DNA of 64,000 bases from Myxococcales bacterium (GCA_003170275.1 PNAM01000036.1:68846-132845), one strand, 5' to 3'. Positions 9,571-19,875 are shown, counted from the stretch's first letter. Program-made: numbers and translations. Notes: generated by a model from the sequence alone, not told the origin.

Positions 9571-10887
9571 ATGAACGCCCGCTCCGTGCTCCACTTCGCC
9601 CTGCCCCTGGCGCTCGCCGCCTGCGGCGGTGAGATTCCCGCCGGCCCCGACGCCGAGGATCCGGCTGCGCTAGGCACCGGCTCCCGTCCCTGGCCGGCCT
9701 GCGGCGCCGCCTGCGCCACCAATGTAGAGGACCTGTTCTGGAAGGGTCACGACTCGGTGCCTCAGTGGGGCTCCGACGTGGGCATCGGCAAGACCGCGCG
9801 AGACGCGATGTACTGCTTGTTTCGCGACGCCAACCGCGCGTCGCTCGCCGGAAAGAGCATCGGCAGCGGCTGGAACAAGCAGGGCGTGGAGACCCGCGTG
9901 ATCGTGAGCCAGGCAAATCCGCCCACCGCCACCGCGCCCGGGCTGCTCTCGGGCTGGCATGCCATGTCGCTGACCGTGTTCGGCAAGACGCTCGACGCCG
10001 ACGTGCAGTGGTTCGAGCTGCGCTTCCCCACCGAGGGGCTCCCGCAGAAATTCGCCTACTACTATCTCAATCCGGCCACGCACAAGCTCGGCCCGGTGTA
10101 CGAGACGCCCACCGGCTACTACGCCGACGTGCGCAGCGACGGATTCGACGGCACCAAGAACCTGTACGGGCAGTTTCCGCAACCGACGCTCGACCTGCGC
10201 GTCTCGCAGCCGGCGATCGAGACCGGCAGCGACCTGCAGCCGTGGAGCGCCCCCACCGATCGCACCAGCTACCCGGCGTGGGAGGTCGGCTACGACAACC
10301 TGCAGTGGGGCCAGCTCTTGTCGAGCTCGACGCCGAGCGACACGCTGACCGCGCAGATCCCGATCGTCGACGCGGGCAAGTGGATCAGCTTCGCGCTGAT
10401 CGCCGAGGCGCAGGGCCGGCACTTCCTGCGCTTCCACGAGGAGCCGAGCGTCGACGCCTTCGGCGACGGTGGGGCGATGGCGCTCGAGATGGGCACCAAG
10501 ACCCACTTCGCGGTGAGCGCCAAGGTGAAGGTGAGCCTGCCGTTCTTCGGTGATTACGAGTACCAGAAGGGGCTGTTTTCGTGGACGCCGCTCGACTCCA
10601 ACATCACGCTCGGGAAGGTTGTGCTCGGGGCCGGCCGCACGATCACGTCGCACACCTGGTGGAACGGCAGCGTCGACGCCAATCCGCAGGGCTGGATCAA
10701 CAACTGCCTCACCGCGCCGCCGCTGCCGGCCGCGCCCGCGCCCAACTCGGACGTCTCCGGCTGGGTCAACAGCGTCAAGACCGCGGTCATCGACAACGTC
10801 GTCGATTGCACCTGGCTGCCCGACGGCGAGATTCCGCTCGGCGCCCTGTGCGACAAGTTCAAGGACCCGCTGCCGACCTACCCCTAA
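9571..10887 (+). CDS. Uncharacterised secreted lipoprotein
   Basis: 438 residues. The start ATG 9571 has a strong AGGAGG eight bases upstream, which rules out the long open frame extending further left. The signal peptide ends LAAC (Cys15 lipobox). The mature protein has cysteine pairs near the N-terminus (PACGAACATN) and C-terminus (NNCLTAP, DCTWLPDG, ALCDKF), many Trp/Tyr/Phe residues and predicted beta strands, consistent with a large extracytoplasmic fold. I recognise no enzyme motif. It is divergent from the YtcJ gene (141 bp between starts, which must hold both promoters) and convergent with the ABC permease gene. Confidence 0.75.
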   Translation: MNARSVLHFALPLALAACGGEIPAGPDAEDPAALGTGSRPWPACGAACATNVEDLFWKGHDSVPQWGSDVGIGKTARDAMYCLFRDANRASLAGKSIGSGWNKQGVETRVIVSQANPPTATAPGLLSGWHAMSLTVFGKTLDADVQWFELRFPTEGLPQKFAYYYLNPATHKLGPVYETPTGYYADVRSDGFDGTKNLYGQFPQPTLDLRVSQPAIETGSDLQPWSAPTDRTSYPAWEVGYDNLQWGQLLSSSTPSDTLTAQIPIVDAGKWISFALIAEAQGRHFLRFHEEPSVDAFGDGGAMALEMGTKTHFAVSAKVKVSLPFFGDYEYQKGLFSWTPLDSNITLGKVVLGAGRTITSHTWWNGSVDANPQGWINNCLTAPPLPAAPAPNSDVSGWVNSVKTAVIDNVVDCTWLPDGEIPLGALCDKFKDPLPTYP

Positions 10888-10901
10888 TCGCGCGCCGCTG
10901 C

Positions 10902-11951
10902 TCAGCGCCAGCGGAAGATGCGCAGCGCGACCGCGAACGAGCCCACCGCCCACAGCGCCAGGATCGCCACCGGGCGGGCGATTGCCGCCGGGCCCGCGCC
11001 GTCGAGCATGACCGCGCGCAGCGAGTCGATCAGCGCGGTGAGCGGCAGCGCGCTGATCACCGGCTGCATGAAGTCGGGAAAGCGCGCCGACGAGAAGAAC
11101 ACGCCCGAGCACATGGTCATCGGCAGCATCATGAGCTGCACCAGCCCGCCGACGGTCTGCGTGTTCTGCGCGCGCGATGCGCACAACAGGCCCAGGCCGG
11201 CGAACACCAGCGAGCCGAACAGGGTGAGCGCGGTGATCAGCACCAGCGAGCCGCGGATCGGCACGTGGAAGAGGAACGCGGCGAAGCCGAGCAAGATGGG
11301 CAGCTCGCCGAGCAGGAACAGCGCGCGCATGAGCACGAACGAGAGCAGGAAATGCGAGCGGCGCATGGGCGTCGCCACCATGCGTTTGATCAGCTTCTTG
11401 GTGCGCATCTCGACGATCACGAAGCCCACGCCCCACAGGCCGCTGTTCATCAGCCCGAAGGCGAGGAGGCCGGGGATCAGGAAGTCGATGTAGCGCGAGC
11501 CGGGCTCGCTGACGCGTGTGTCCTCGACCCGGGTCGGATCGATGCGGCCCTCCGCGCGCTGCAGGACGTCGTCGACGAGCGCCCGGCCGACGCGGCTGTC
11601 GGGTCGGGTGGGGTCGTAGCGATAGGTGCGCGTACCGTCTCTCGCGTCCACGACGATCGAGACCCTGCCGCTTCGGAGAGCCTGCGCCGCCGCCTCGGGC
11701 GCGAGCCACGAGACGTGAATCTCGGCGCTCTTGCCCAACGCGTCGCGCAGCCGCTCGGCGCCCGGGCTCGCGACGACCGCGGCCTCGACCGGCTGGGGCG
11801 GCCGGTTGCGGAACGCGATGCCCAGCGCCAGCGCCAGCAGCAGCGGAAAGCCGTAGGTCCAGAACACCGTCGACGGCTCGCGTGAAAACAGCCGCCAGCG
11901 CACCACGGTGAGCTGCCACAACGGATGTTGGCGGGCGCGGTTCTTATTCAC
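10902..11951 (-). CDS. ABC-2 type transporter permease
   Basis: 349 residues. One N-terminal membrane helix (FWTYGFPLLLALALGIAF) is followed by an extracytoplasmic domain (residues about 50-150) and a cluster of about five helices in the C-terminal half, including FGLMNSGLWGVGFVIVEMRTK with its conserved 'amphipathic coupling' region. This is the ABC2_membrane topology of lipid, drug or polysaccharide exporters. The start overlaps the end of the ATPase gene by 8 bp, so the two form one unit. The cargo is unknown; the DRA/Nod-type arrangement suggests export. Confidence 0.88.
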   Translation of the reverse strand: MNKNRARQHPLWQLTVVRWRLFSREPSTVFWTYGFPLLLALALGIAFRNRPPQPVEAAVVASPGAERLRDALGKSAEIHVSWLAPEAAAQALRSGRVSIVVDARDGTRTYRYDPTRPDSRVGRALVDDVLQRAEGRIDPTRVEDTRVSEPGSRYIDFLIPGLLAFGLMNSGLWGVGFVIVEMRTKKLIKRMVATPMRRSHFLLSFVLMRALFLLGELPILLGFAAFLFHVPIRGSLVLITALTLFGSLVFAGLGLLCASRAQNTQTVGGLVQLMMLPMTMCSGVFFSSARFPDFMQPVISALPLTALIDSLRAVMLDGAGPAAIARPVAILALWAVGSFAVALRIFRWR

Positions 11952-12870
11952 GCAGCTGCCTCCCGGTGAGCGTGACGAACACGTCTTCGAGGGTCGCGTG
12001 GTGGGTCGACAGCCGTGTCACCGCGCGTTTTTCCCGCTCGAGCAGCGCCAGCAGCAGCGGCAGCGTCACGTGCACCTCGGAGACGGTGAGCGCCACCCCG
12101 TCGGGCAGCACGCGCACGCGACCATTGACTCCCGCCAGCCCCTCGACCGCGGCCGGCTCGATGCGCGGGTTGCACTCCACCTCGATCACCTCGGTGCCGC
12201 CCAAAGAGGCGATCAGCTCGCGCGGCGTGCCCAGCGCGATCACCTTGCCGTGATCGACGATCGCCACGCGGTCGCACAGCCGCTCGGCCTCCTCCATATA
12301 ATGAGTGGTGAGCAGCACCGACCGCCCCTCGTCGCCGAACTGCTCGACCAGCTCCCACAGCTGGCGCCGCGACTGCGGGTCGAGGCCGGTGGTCGGCTCG
12401 TCGAGGAACAGGATGTCCGGGTCGCCGGCGAGCGCGCACGCCACCGCCAGGCGCTGCTTCTGCCCGCCCGAGAGCTTGCCGTACCAGGCCTTGCGCTTGT
12501 CCTCGAGCGAGACGAGCTGGAGCAGATCCTCGACGCTCGGCCCGGACGGGTAGAACGAGCGGAACAGCCGCAGGTTCTCCTCGACCGTTACGCGCTCGTT
12601 GAACAGCGTCTCCTGCAGCGAGATGCCGATGCGCTCCTTGAGCCACGCCTCGTCGGTGGCCCAGCGCTTGCCGAGCACCTCGACCTGCCCGGCGGTCGGG
12701 TCGAGCAGCCCCTCGAGGATCTCGACGGTGGTGGTCTTACCGGCGCCGTTCGGTCCGAGCAGGCCGAAGCACTGCCCGCGCTCGACCACCAGATCGAGCC
12801 CGTTGACGGCGGTCACGTCGCCGTAGCGTTTGACCAGCCCCTCACAGCGAATGGCAAGCGAGTGCGACAC
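11944..12870 (-). CDS. ABC exporter ATP-binding subunit
   Basis: 308 residues from GTG 12870; a longer frame to 12909 would overlap the divergent activator gene. Walker A is GPNGAGKTTT, the Q loop is SLQETLF, the signature is KLSGGQKQRL, Walker B is ILFLDEPTTGLD and the switch is LLTTHYMEEA. This is the DrrA/CcmA-like class that works with ABC-2 permeases, as shown by its overlap with the permease gene. A C-terminal regulatory extension of about 80 residues follows the nucleotide-binding domain. It powers export at the inner membrane. Confidence 0.92.
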   Translation of the reverse strand: MSHSLAIRCEGLVKRYGDVTAVNGLDLVVERGQCFGLLGPNGAGKTTTVEILEGLLDPTAGQVEVLGKRWATDEAWLKERIGISLQETLFNERVTVEENLRLFRSFYPSGPSVEDLLQLVSLEDKRKAWYGKLSGGQKQRLAVACALAGDPDILFLDEPTTGLDPQSRRQLWELVEQFGDEGRSVLLTTHYMEEAERLCDRVAIVDHGKVIALGTPRELIASLGGTEVIEVECNPRIEPAAVEGLAGVNGRVRVLPDGVALTVSEVHVTLPLLLALLEREKRAVTRLSTHHATLEDVFVTLTGRQLRE

Positions 12871-12887
12871 GGTGGTAAGGTTATTAG

Positions 12888-14219
<1,332 letters not shown>

Positions 14220-14286
14220 ACCCCAACGATCCGGATCTCGGACGGGCGGCAAACAAGTTAAAAAGTTAAGTCCGCTTGTTATCGGG

Positions 14287-14302
14287 TGGCACGGGACGTG
14301 CT
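14287..14302 (+). promoter_or_regulatory. Candidate sigma-54 (-24/-12) promoter
   Basis: TGGCAC, five bases, then GTGCT gives the invariant GG and GC exactly ten bases apart, matching the consensus TGGCAC-N5-TTGCW except for one base. It lies 68 bp after the stop of the FHA-sigma54 activator gene and just before the small downstream gene. The predicted start of transcription is near 14313. Upstream, AACAAG (14252-14257) and CTTGTT (14275-14280) form an inverted repeat, and AAGTTA is repeated at 14255 and 14263; these could be an activator site (inference). Confidence 0.5.
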
Positions 14303-14314
14303 GAAGTGGGGCGC

Positions 14315-14698
14315 ATGGCGAAGAAGGAAGCGGTGCTGCGCTACTGGATGGGACGCGAGCTCGAGGCGGCGCTCGAGCTGGAGGCGTTCATCGCGGCGCG
14401 GGTGGGCGACGAGGATCCGTTCGAGATCTTGATCCAGCGGTATCTGCGCAAGCTGGTGCGCGTGCTCGAGGCGGAGTCGCCGTGGCTGGGCGCGAAGCAG
14501 GCGCGCGTGCGGCTCCAGCGGGCGGCGCAGCAGCTGCGATCGATCCGTACGGTGCTCGACTTTCTGTGCAACGAGAAGGACATCTCGCACGCGGACCATC
14601 TGCGCGCGCTCGAGTGGGTGGATGCGATCGAGCGGATCGTCAAGCCGGCCTACGAGTCGGCCAGCACGCGGGTGAGCACCTCGAACGATCTGTCGTAG
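14315..14698 (+). CDS. Small helical protein of unknown function
   Basis: 127 residues from ATG 14315; GTG 14333 is an alternative with a purine-rich sequence at better spacing. The protein is charged and almost wholly helical (ELEAALELEAFIAARV, LQRAAQQLRSIRTVLDFL), with no signal peptide and no motif I recognise. It follows the FHA-sigma54 activator, and the sigma-54-like promoter lies directly in front of it, so it may be a target of that activator. Its last 49 bp overlap the 3' end of the convergent esterase gene. Confidence 0.6.
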   Translation: MAKKEAVLRYWMGRELEAALELEAFIAARVGDEDPFEILIQRYLRKLVRVLEAESPWLGAKQARVRLQRAAQQLRSIRTVLDFLCNEKDISHADHLRALEWVDAIERIVKPAYESASTRVSTSNDLS

Positions 14699-15675
14699 CG
14701 GTACTGCGTGTTCATGTGCCCGCCGTCGAACTCTTCGTGCACGCAGCCGATGCCCGCCTGCGCCAGCCGCGCCGCCACCTGGCGCGTGCCGAGCTGCAGG
14801 TAGTATTCGTCGGCCAGCCCGGCGTCGAGGAAGATCTGCTTGTGGCTGCGCATCGCCGCCTGGTGCTTTGGCTCGGCCAGCATGCGCACGGGGTCCCACG
14901 CCAGCCAGCGTCCCCAGACTTCCGGCAGGAGCGCGCCGGTCAGCGGGTTGAACGGCAGGTCGAACCCCACGCCGTAGCCGTACGGCCCCTTGGCCGACGG
15001 TGACCAGGCCGCCGCGCAGCACAGGTTGGACATGACCTCGATCGCCGAGCCCGGCTTGAGCGGCAGCTCGTCGAACCAGGCCAGGAAACCGCCGATGCCG
15101 CCCTTCTTCTCGAGGGTGAGCAGCGCGCGCCCGAACTCCTTCTGGTACGAGAGCTCGAACGCGCTGTCCCCCGCGTGCGAGCCGACCGCGCAGAACAGGT
15201 CCGCGCGCAACATGCCCATCACCAGCGCGCCGTAGCCGCCCGACGACTTGCCTATCACCGCGCGCGCCTCGCGCTTCGGGATGGTGCGGTACTTGGCGTC
15301 GACGGCCGCGAGCACTTCGTCGGCGAGGTAGCTCTGGTAGCGGCCCATCGCCGGTGAGTCCACGTACTGCGAGCCGCCGTAGCGCGTGAAGCAATCGGGC
15401 AGGATGACGATGGTCTCGGCGGCGCGCCCGCTCTCCATCAGCCGGCTCAGCCGCACGTCGATCGGGATCGACCACGCCTGGCGGTTGAGCAGCTGCAGCC
15501 CGGTGCCGGTGTACCCTGGCAGGAACAGCGCGACCGGAAAGCGCCGCGCGCTCGACGAATCGTACGACGGCGGCAGGTACACGCCGATCTCGCGCGTCGC
15601 CGGATCGCGCAGCGGGTTCTCCGCCAGGAGGCGACTCTCGTGCCGGAAGATCTCTACGCGCCCGGAGTTTTTCAT
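14650..15675 (-). CDS. Putative esterase (esterase D / PF00756-like)
   Basis: 341 residues from ATG 15675 (MKNSGRVEIF); the longer open frame to 16545 is antisense to the FadL gene and unlikely. The nucleophile elbow is GKSSGGYGAL near residue 145, the oxyanion region is ALFLPGYTGTG, the acid is likely in FLDAGLADEYY and the histidine in EFDGGHMNTQYR. This is an alpha/beta hydrolase that hydrolyses carboxylic esters, as enterochelin esterase and S-formylglutathione hydrolase do. No signal peptide is evident. It is divergent from the FadL gene with 60 bp between starts. Confidence 0.85.
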   Translation of the reverse strand: MKNSGRVEIFRHESRLLAENPLRDPATREIGVYLPPSYDSSSARRFPVALFLPGYTGTGLQLLNRQAWSIPIDVRLSRLMESGRAAETIVILPDCFTRYGGSQYVDSPAMGRYQSYLADEVLAAVDAKYRTIPKREARAVIGKSSGGYGALVMGMLRADLFCAVGSHAGDSAFELSYQKEFGRALLTLEKKGGIGGFLAWFDELPLKPGSAIEVMSNLCCAAAWSPSAKGPYGYGVGFDLPFNPLTGALLPEVWGRWLAWDPVRMLAEPKHQAAMRSHKQIFLDAGLADEYYLQLGTRQVAARLAQAGIGCVHEEFDGGHMNTQYRYDRSFEVLTRVLADS

Positions 15676-15735
15676 CTCGCGCACGGTAGCGCGCCTTGAC
15701 GATCTCGCGCAATCCACCTTACTGTCGCTCCTCTG

Positions 15736-16971
15736 ATGCGCATCGCCTTGCTGACGGCCGTCCTCGTCGCCGCGCCGCTCATCGCGCGGGCGGGCGGCTT
15801 CGAGCTGGTCGAGCAGTCGCCGGTCGGCGTGGCCACGGCCGGCGCGCAGACCGCCAACGCCGACGATCCGGCCGCGGTCTACTACAACCCGGCCGGCCTG
15901 GCCTTTCAGCGCGGCCTCGGGGTGCTCGGCGGCGTCGACGTGCTGCACAGTGAAGTACGCGTCAAGACCCCAGCCGCGCCGTCGGTGAGCGCCACCGGCA
16001 CCGTGGCCACGCCAATCGCCTACGTGACCCAGCGGCTCGGCCCCCACTTCGCGGTCGGTATCGGCGTCTTCTCGAACTTCGTCGAGCACCTGGAGTACCC
16101 GACCGGCTGGGCGGGGCGGCACTCCGGCACCTTCTTCGATCTGACCACCACCACCATCAACCCCTCGGTGGCGATCCGCCCGATTCCGCAGATCGCGATC
16201 GGCTTTGGCTTCGACATCGTCCCCGCGTCGTTCGATCTGCGCCACGACATCACCGCCGGCTCCTCCCATTCGGCCACCACCGCGACGGGGCTCGGCGGCA
16301 ACGTCGGGATCCTGATCCGCGTGGTGCCGCGCTACCTGCAGATCGGCGCCTCGTACCGCAGCGCGGTCGATCTCGATCTGGCCGGCACCGGGGTCATCGG
16401 GGTCGCCGGCGCCGCCCTCGAGCAGCAGGACGCCAAGCTCACGCTGCCCCTGCCGCACAACTTCGGCTTCGGGCTGGCGTCGCGACCCACGACCGGGCTC
16501 ACCCTGACCGCCGACGCGCGGCTGACCTTGTGGAGCGATCTGCACAACCTCACCCTCAGCTACACCGATCCGTCGGCGGGCCTGGGCGCGATCGCCACCA
16601 AGGACACGCTCGCGCTCAACCAGCGCGACGCCTACGGCTTCCGCGTCGGCGGCGAGTATCGGTTCCTCGGCGAGCAGGTGCGCGTGCGGCTGGGCGTCGG
16701 CTTCGACACGTCACCGGTGCGGCGCGGCTGGCTGCAGCCGTTCACGCCCGACTCGAACCGGGTGATCATCGGCGCCGGCCTCGGCTGCCACCATGGCATC
16801 TTCGGCGTAGACGTCGGTTACTCGGCGCAGATCGTCCTCGATCGCACCTCTTCCAATCCCGACCCGGGCCTGGCGACCTACAGCGCGGTGCAACACGTGA
16901 TCTCGCTGGCGCTGCAGGTCCGTCTCGAGGAGCTGGGCGGCCGCATCAACGTTCCCGAATACAAGAACTGA
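15736..16971 (+). CDS. Outer-membrane transport protein, OmpP1/FadL/TodX family
   Basis: 411 residues. The signal peptide ends ARAGG, followed by the family's N-terminal plug motif (GGFELVEQSPVGVATAGA) and NADDPAAVYYNPAGLAF, the hallmark 'NPA' hatch segment. The remainder is alternating beta strands expected for a 14-strand barrel. FadL-type proteins admit long-chain fatty acids or other hydrophobic molecules across the outer membrane; the ligand here is unknown. The divergent esterase could act on an imported ester (inference from position only). Confidence 0.92.
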   Translation: MRIALLTAVLVAAPLIARAGGFELVEQSPVGVATAGAQTANADDPAAVYYNPAGLAFQRGLGVLGGVDVLHSEVRVKTPAAPSVSATGTVATPIAYVTQRLGPHFAVGIGVFSNFVEHLEYPTGWAGRHSGTFFDLTTTTINPSVAIRPIPQIAIGFGFDIVPASFDLRHDITAGSSHSATTATGLGGNVGILIRVVPRYLQIGASYRSAVDLDLAGTGVIGVAGAALEQQDAKLTLPLPHNFGFGLASRPTTGLTLTADARLTLWSDLHNLTLSYTDPSAGLGAIATKDTLALNQRDAYGFRVGGEYRFLGEQVRVRLGVGFDTSPVRRGWLQPFTPDSNRVIIGAGLGCHHGIFGVDVGYSAQIVLDRTSSNPDPGLATYSAVQHVISLALQVRLEELGGRINVPEYKN

Positions 16972-16985
16972 CCGCGGGTCGGACA

Positions 16986-17000
16986 GCCAGGTGTCCTGGC
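16986..17000. terminator. Bidirectional hairpin between convergent genes
   Basis: GCCAGG, loop TGT, CCTGGC: a perfect 6-bp stem in the 32-bp gap between the convergent FadL and DHH stops. It has no T tract, so the evidence is position and symmetry. Confidence 0.4.
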
Positions 17001-17003
17001 CGG

Positions 17004-18032
17004 CTACAAGAGCGGGCTGGGTGTCGCCGAAATCTTCAGCTCGGCGAGCAACTTTGCGACAAGATCGTCGTAAACGGTCTTGAGTGTCTCTTCGTCACGC
17101 ACTTCGGCGAACAGCCGGCCGCCGGCGACCATGCCGTGGCCACCCGCCGCGCCGCGCGCGCCGACCACGCGGCGGATCAGGCTTCCGGCCGAGATGGTCT
17201 TCAGATCGGTGCGCATCGAGAGGAACACGCTGCCCTTGTGCTGTCCCACGCACAGGACCCAGCGCGCCTTTTCGTAGGGCAGCATCAGGTCGGCCACTTC
17301 GGCGACCAGGTCGGGATAGTCGAGCGGGCCGAGGTTGATGGCCAACAGCTCGCCCCAGACGATCGCCGCCCGCAACGCGCGGTCCACCGCCAGGAAGTGC
17401 TCGCGCCCGAGCTTGGGGTTGGTGATCGCGTACAGCCGCTCGAAATCGGCCTGGCGCATCAGCTCGACGTAGGCGTCGCGCTCCTCTTGCCCGGCTTCGC
17501 GGCCGAGGTCGCGAGTCTCGGACTTGAGCGCGTACAGGAACGCCGTCGAGAGCGTCTTGTCGAGTGGAATCTCAGACTCTTTCAGGTAGTTGTAGACGAT
17601 CGTCGCGGTCGCCCCGACCTCCGGCCGGATGTCGCGCCAGGGGATGTCGTTGGGGGTGGTGGCGCGCACCGGGTGGTGGTCGATGACGATGTCGCACTTG
17701 CGGTCCGAGGGCAGCGAGTTGTTGCCGGTGCCGGGCTGCGAGTCGACCAGCGCGAGCGCGCCGAAGCTGGCCATGTCGAGCCGTTCGAACGGCACCAGCT
17801 CGATCTTGAGCTCGCGCACCATGGCCCGGTTCTCGGGCCGTCCGATGATGCCGCCCAACGCGATCACCACCTCGATCTGATTGGTCTCGAGCAGCCGGCG
17901 CAGACCGAGCGCCGCCGCCAGCGAGTCCGGGTCGGGGTTGTCGTGCGTGGCGATGAGCGCGCGGCGGCGGCCCCCGTTCGCCCCCAGGCGCGCCTTGAGC
18001 GCCGTCAGGTGCGCGGGAAGGTCGAAAGGCAT
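17004..18032 (-). CDS. DHH/DHHA1 phosphoesterase (NrnA-like)
   Basis: 342 residues from ATG 18032; TTG 18041 is an alternative. DHH motifs I-IV are visible: THDNPDPDSLAAALGL (residues about 28-43), LVDSQPG, the eponymous DHHP and the following SATIV-like helix. The DHHA1 motif is GAAGGHGMVAGG near residue 300. The family hydrolyses short RNA oligomers (nanoRNA) or 3'-phosphoadenosine phosphate with Mn. A central helical insertion and the total length are within the family range. It is cytoplasmic and convergent with the FadL gene. Confidence 0.85.
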   Translation of the reverse strand: MPFDLPAHLTALKARLGANGGRRRALIATHDNPDPDSLAAALGLRRLLETNQIEVVIALGGIIGRPENRAMVRELKIELVPFERLDMASFGALALVDSQPGTGNNSLPSDRKCDIVIDHHPVRATTPNDIPWRDIRPEVGATATIVYNYLKESEIPLDKTLSTAFLYALKSETRDLGREAGQEERDAYVELMRQADFERLYAITNPKLGREHFLAVDRALRAAIVWGELLAINLGPLDYPDLVAEVADLMLPYEKARWVLCVGQHKGSVFLSMRTDLKTISAGSLIRRVVGARGAAGGHGMVAGGRLFAEVRDEETLKTVYDDLVAKLLAELKISATPSPLL

Positions 18033-18098
18033 GTTGGCCAAGGTATCAGAACCACACCGACGGGCAAGTACACCCGGTAGGACACTGTAGGTAAGTGG

Positions 18099-19205
18099 TC
18101 AGCGGGCAATCCTTTTCACGCGTTCCTCATAGGCGCGCCGCGCGATCGCGATGTCCTCCAGAAACAGCGGAAGCTCTTCGAGAAGGAGGGCCTGCGGACC
18201 GTCGCACAGGGCCTCGGCCGGCCTAGGATGCACGTCGACCAGCACCATGTTGGCGCCGGCGATCACCGCCTGGGCGGTCACGTGGAAGATGTCCAGCAGC
18301 CCGTCCGGCCCGCTCGATCGCCGTCCGACCGAGTGCGAGGGATCGATGCACACCGGCAGCCGGGTGATGCGCTTGACCACCGGCACGTGCGCGAAGTCGA
18401 CGAAGTTGCGGTGCGGGTCGCCGAGGTTGGTCTTCATCCCGCGCAGGCCGAACACGATGCGCCGGTTGCCGCCAGAGGCCACGTACTCGCACGCGTTGAG
18501 CGACTCCTCGAGGGTGATGCCCATGCCGCGCTTGAACAGCACCGGCAGCTCGCTCTGCGCGCCGACCGCCTTGAGCAGCTCGAAGTTCTGCGCGTTGCGC
18601 GTGCCGATCTGCAGCATGACGCCGGTGGCGTTGCCCGACTCGACGAGCGCGCGGCGGATCTCGTCGATCTGCGACTCGTGGGTGATCTCCATGGCGACGA
18701 TGCGGATGCCGTACTTGCCGGCCAGCTCGAAGACGTAGGGCAGGCACGCGCCGCCGAACCCCTGAAAGTCGTACGGGCTGGTGCGCGGCTTGTACGCTCC
18801 GGCTCGCGTGGTGACGATACCGTGCTCCTTCAGCGCCGCGAACGTCCGCTCGACGTTCTGCGCGTTGTCGACGGCGCACAGCCCGGGGAACACGTGCAGC
18901 GTGTCCTGGCTGATCTGCACGCCGTTGTACTCGAAGCCGACCGCGTCGAGCTGGCCGCCGTGGCGCCCGATCGAGCGGAACTTCTCGGTGATGCGGACGA
19001 CCTTCTCGACGCCTTCGAACTCTTCGAACGGTTTGGTTGGGATGACCCCGGTCGAGCCGTGCAGGTGGACCTCGGTGAGGGAGCGCGTGGCGCCCTGAAT
19101 CACGTGGACCTGCGCCTGGATGCCAGGAAAGCCCTCAGCTAGTTGCACGATCTGCCGAAGATCGGACGAGTCCTTTGGGAGGTCGGCCTTCATGACGATG
19201 ATCAT
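18099..19205 (-). CDS. aroF: 3-deoxy-7-phosphoheptulonate (DAHP) synthase, AroA-beta type
   Basis: 368 residues. It catalyses condensation of PEP and erythrose 4-phosphate, the first step of the shikimate pathway. Residues 1-90 form a ferredoxin-like regulatory domain (MIIVMKADLP, GIQAQVHVIQG), as in type I-beta enzymes that carry feedback control. The catalytic TIM barrel follows, with GAYKPRTSPYDFQG (PEP and phosphate binding), metal-site Cys in DAVGF/FPGLCAVDN context, GLRGMKT and CIDPSHSVGRR. The start is ATG 19205. The plus-strand PilZ gene begins only about 31 bp away in divergent orientation. Confidence 0.93.
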   Translation of the reverse strand: MIIVMKADLPKDSSDLRQIVQLAEGFPGIQAQVHVIQGATRSLTEVHLHGSTGVIPTKPFEEFEGVEKVVRITEKFRSIGRHGGQLDAVGFEYNGVQISQDTLHVFPGLCAVDNAQNVERTFAALKEHGIVTTRAGAYKPRTSPYDFQGFGGACLPYVFELAGKYGIRIVAMEITHESQIDEIRRALVESGNATGVMLQIGTRNAQNFELLKAVGAQSELPVLFKRGMGITLEESLNACEYVASGGNRRIVFGLRGMKTNLGDPHRNFVDFAHVPVVKRITRLPVCIDPSHSVGRRSSGPDGLLDIFHVTAQAVIAGANMVLVDVHPRPAEALCDGPQALLLEELPLFLEDIAIARRAYEERVKRIAR

Positions 19206-19236
19206 GGGGAATCAGTCTAGTGCTTATTTGTTTAGG

Positions 19237-19875
19237 GTGAGCAACGAACGGCCGGCGGCCGCGTGCATCCAGGTGTCGGCCGAGATCGAGGCGGTCATCG
19301 CCGGGAGGCGCGTGGCCGGTGTGCTGCGCGAGATCTCGCGGCAGAGCGCGCGCATCGAGGTCGGCGGCCTCCTGGCCAAGCCGGGCGACCTCGTCGAGCT
19401 GTCGCTGCCGGCGCTCGCGGGCAAGCGCATCGACGTGATGGCCGAGGTGGTGCGCGCCAACCCGGCCGAGCTGGCGCTCGCGTTCGTGGTCGTCGAGCCG
19501 GGCTCGCAGAAGGCGCTCGAGGATCTGCTCGCGCTGCTGCTCGCGGGCGACGGCGGCGGTCGGCGCAAGTCACCGCGCATCGCGCGCCGCCTGCCGATTC
19601 GCTACGGCCAGTGGGCCGAGAAGGAGGGGGAGCTGGTCGATCTCTCGCGCGGCGGTCTGGGCATGATCGTCGCCCGCCCGCTCGGCGTCGGCGACGAGGT
19701 GCTGGTCCTGGTGCCGCGCGTCGGCGGCGAGGATTTCAAGCTGAAGGGGGTGGTGCGCAACCAGCGCGCGGTGCAATCACTCGCGAAGAAGACCTTCCAG
19801 GTGGGCGTGTCGTTCGATGCGGACGATCGTGACCAGGCGCTGCGCGTCGAGACGCTGCTCGCGCGCCTGCTTTAA
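19237..19875 (+). CDS. Tandem PilZ-domain protein
   Basis: 212 residues from GTG 19237; TTG 19228 and ATG 19201 are in-frame alternatives and no clear Shine-Dalgarno settles the choice. Residues about 95-210 are a canonical PilZ domain with RRKSPRIARRLPIRY (RxxxR) and DLSRGGLGM (D/NxSxxG), the two motifs that bind cyclic di-GMP. Residues about 5-90 look like a second, degenerate PilZ fold (VAGVLREISRQSARIEVGG) lacking the RxxxR arginines. It is presumably a cytoplasmic c-di-GMP effector; output unknown. Its stop shares TTAA with the stop of the convergent lipoprotein gene. Confidence 0.85.
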   Translation: MSNERPAAACIQVSAEIEAVIAGRRVAGVLREISRQSARIEVGGLLAKPGDLVELSLPALAGKRIDVMAEVVRANPAELALAFVVVEPGSQKALEDLLALLLAGDGGGRRKSPRIARRLPIRYGQWAEKEGELVDLSRGGLGMIVARPLGVGDEVLVLVPRVGGEDFKLKGVVRNQRAVQSLAKKTFQVGVSFDADDRDQALRVETLLARLL

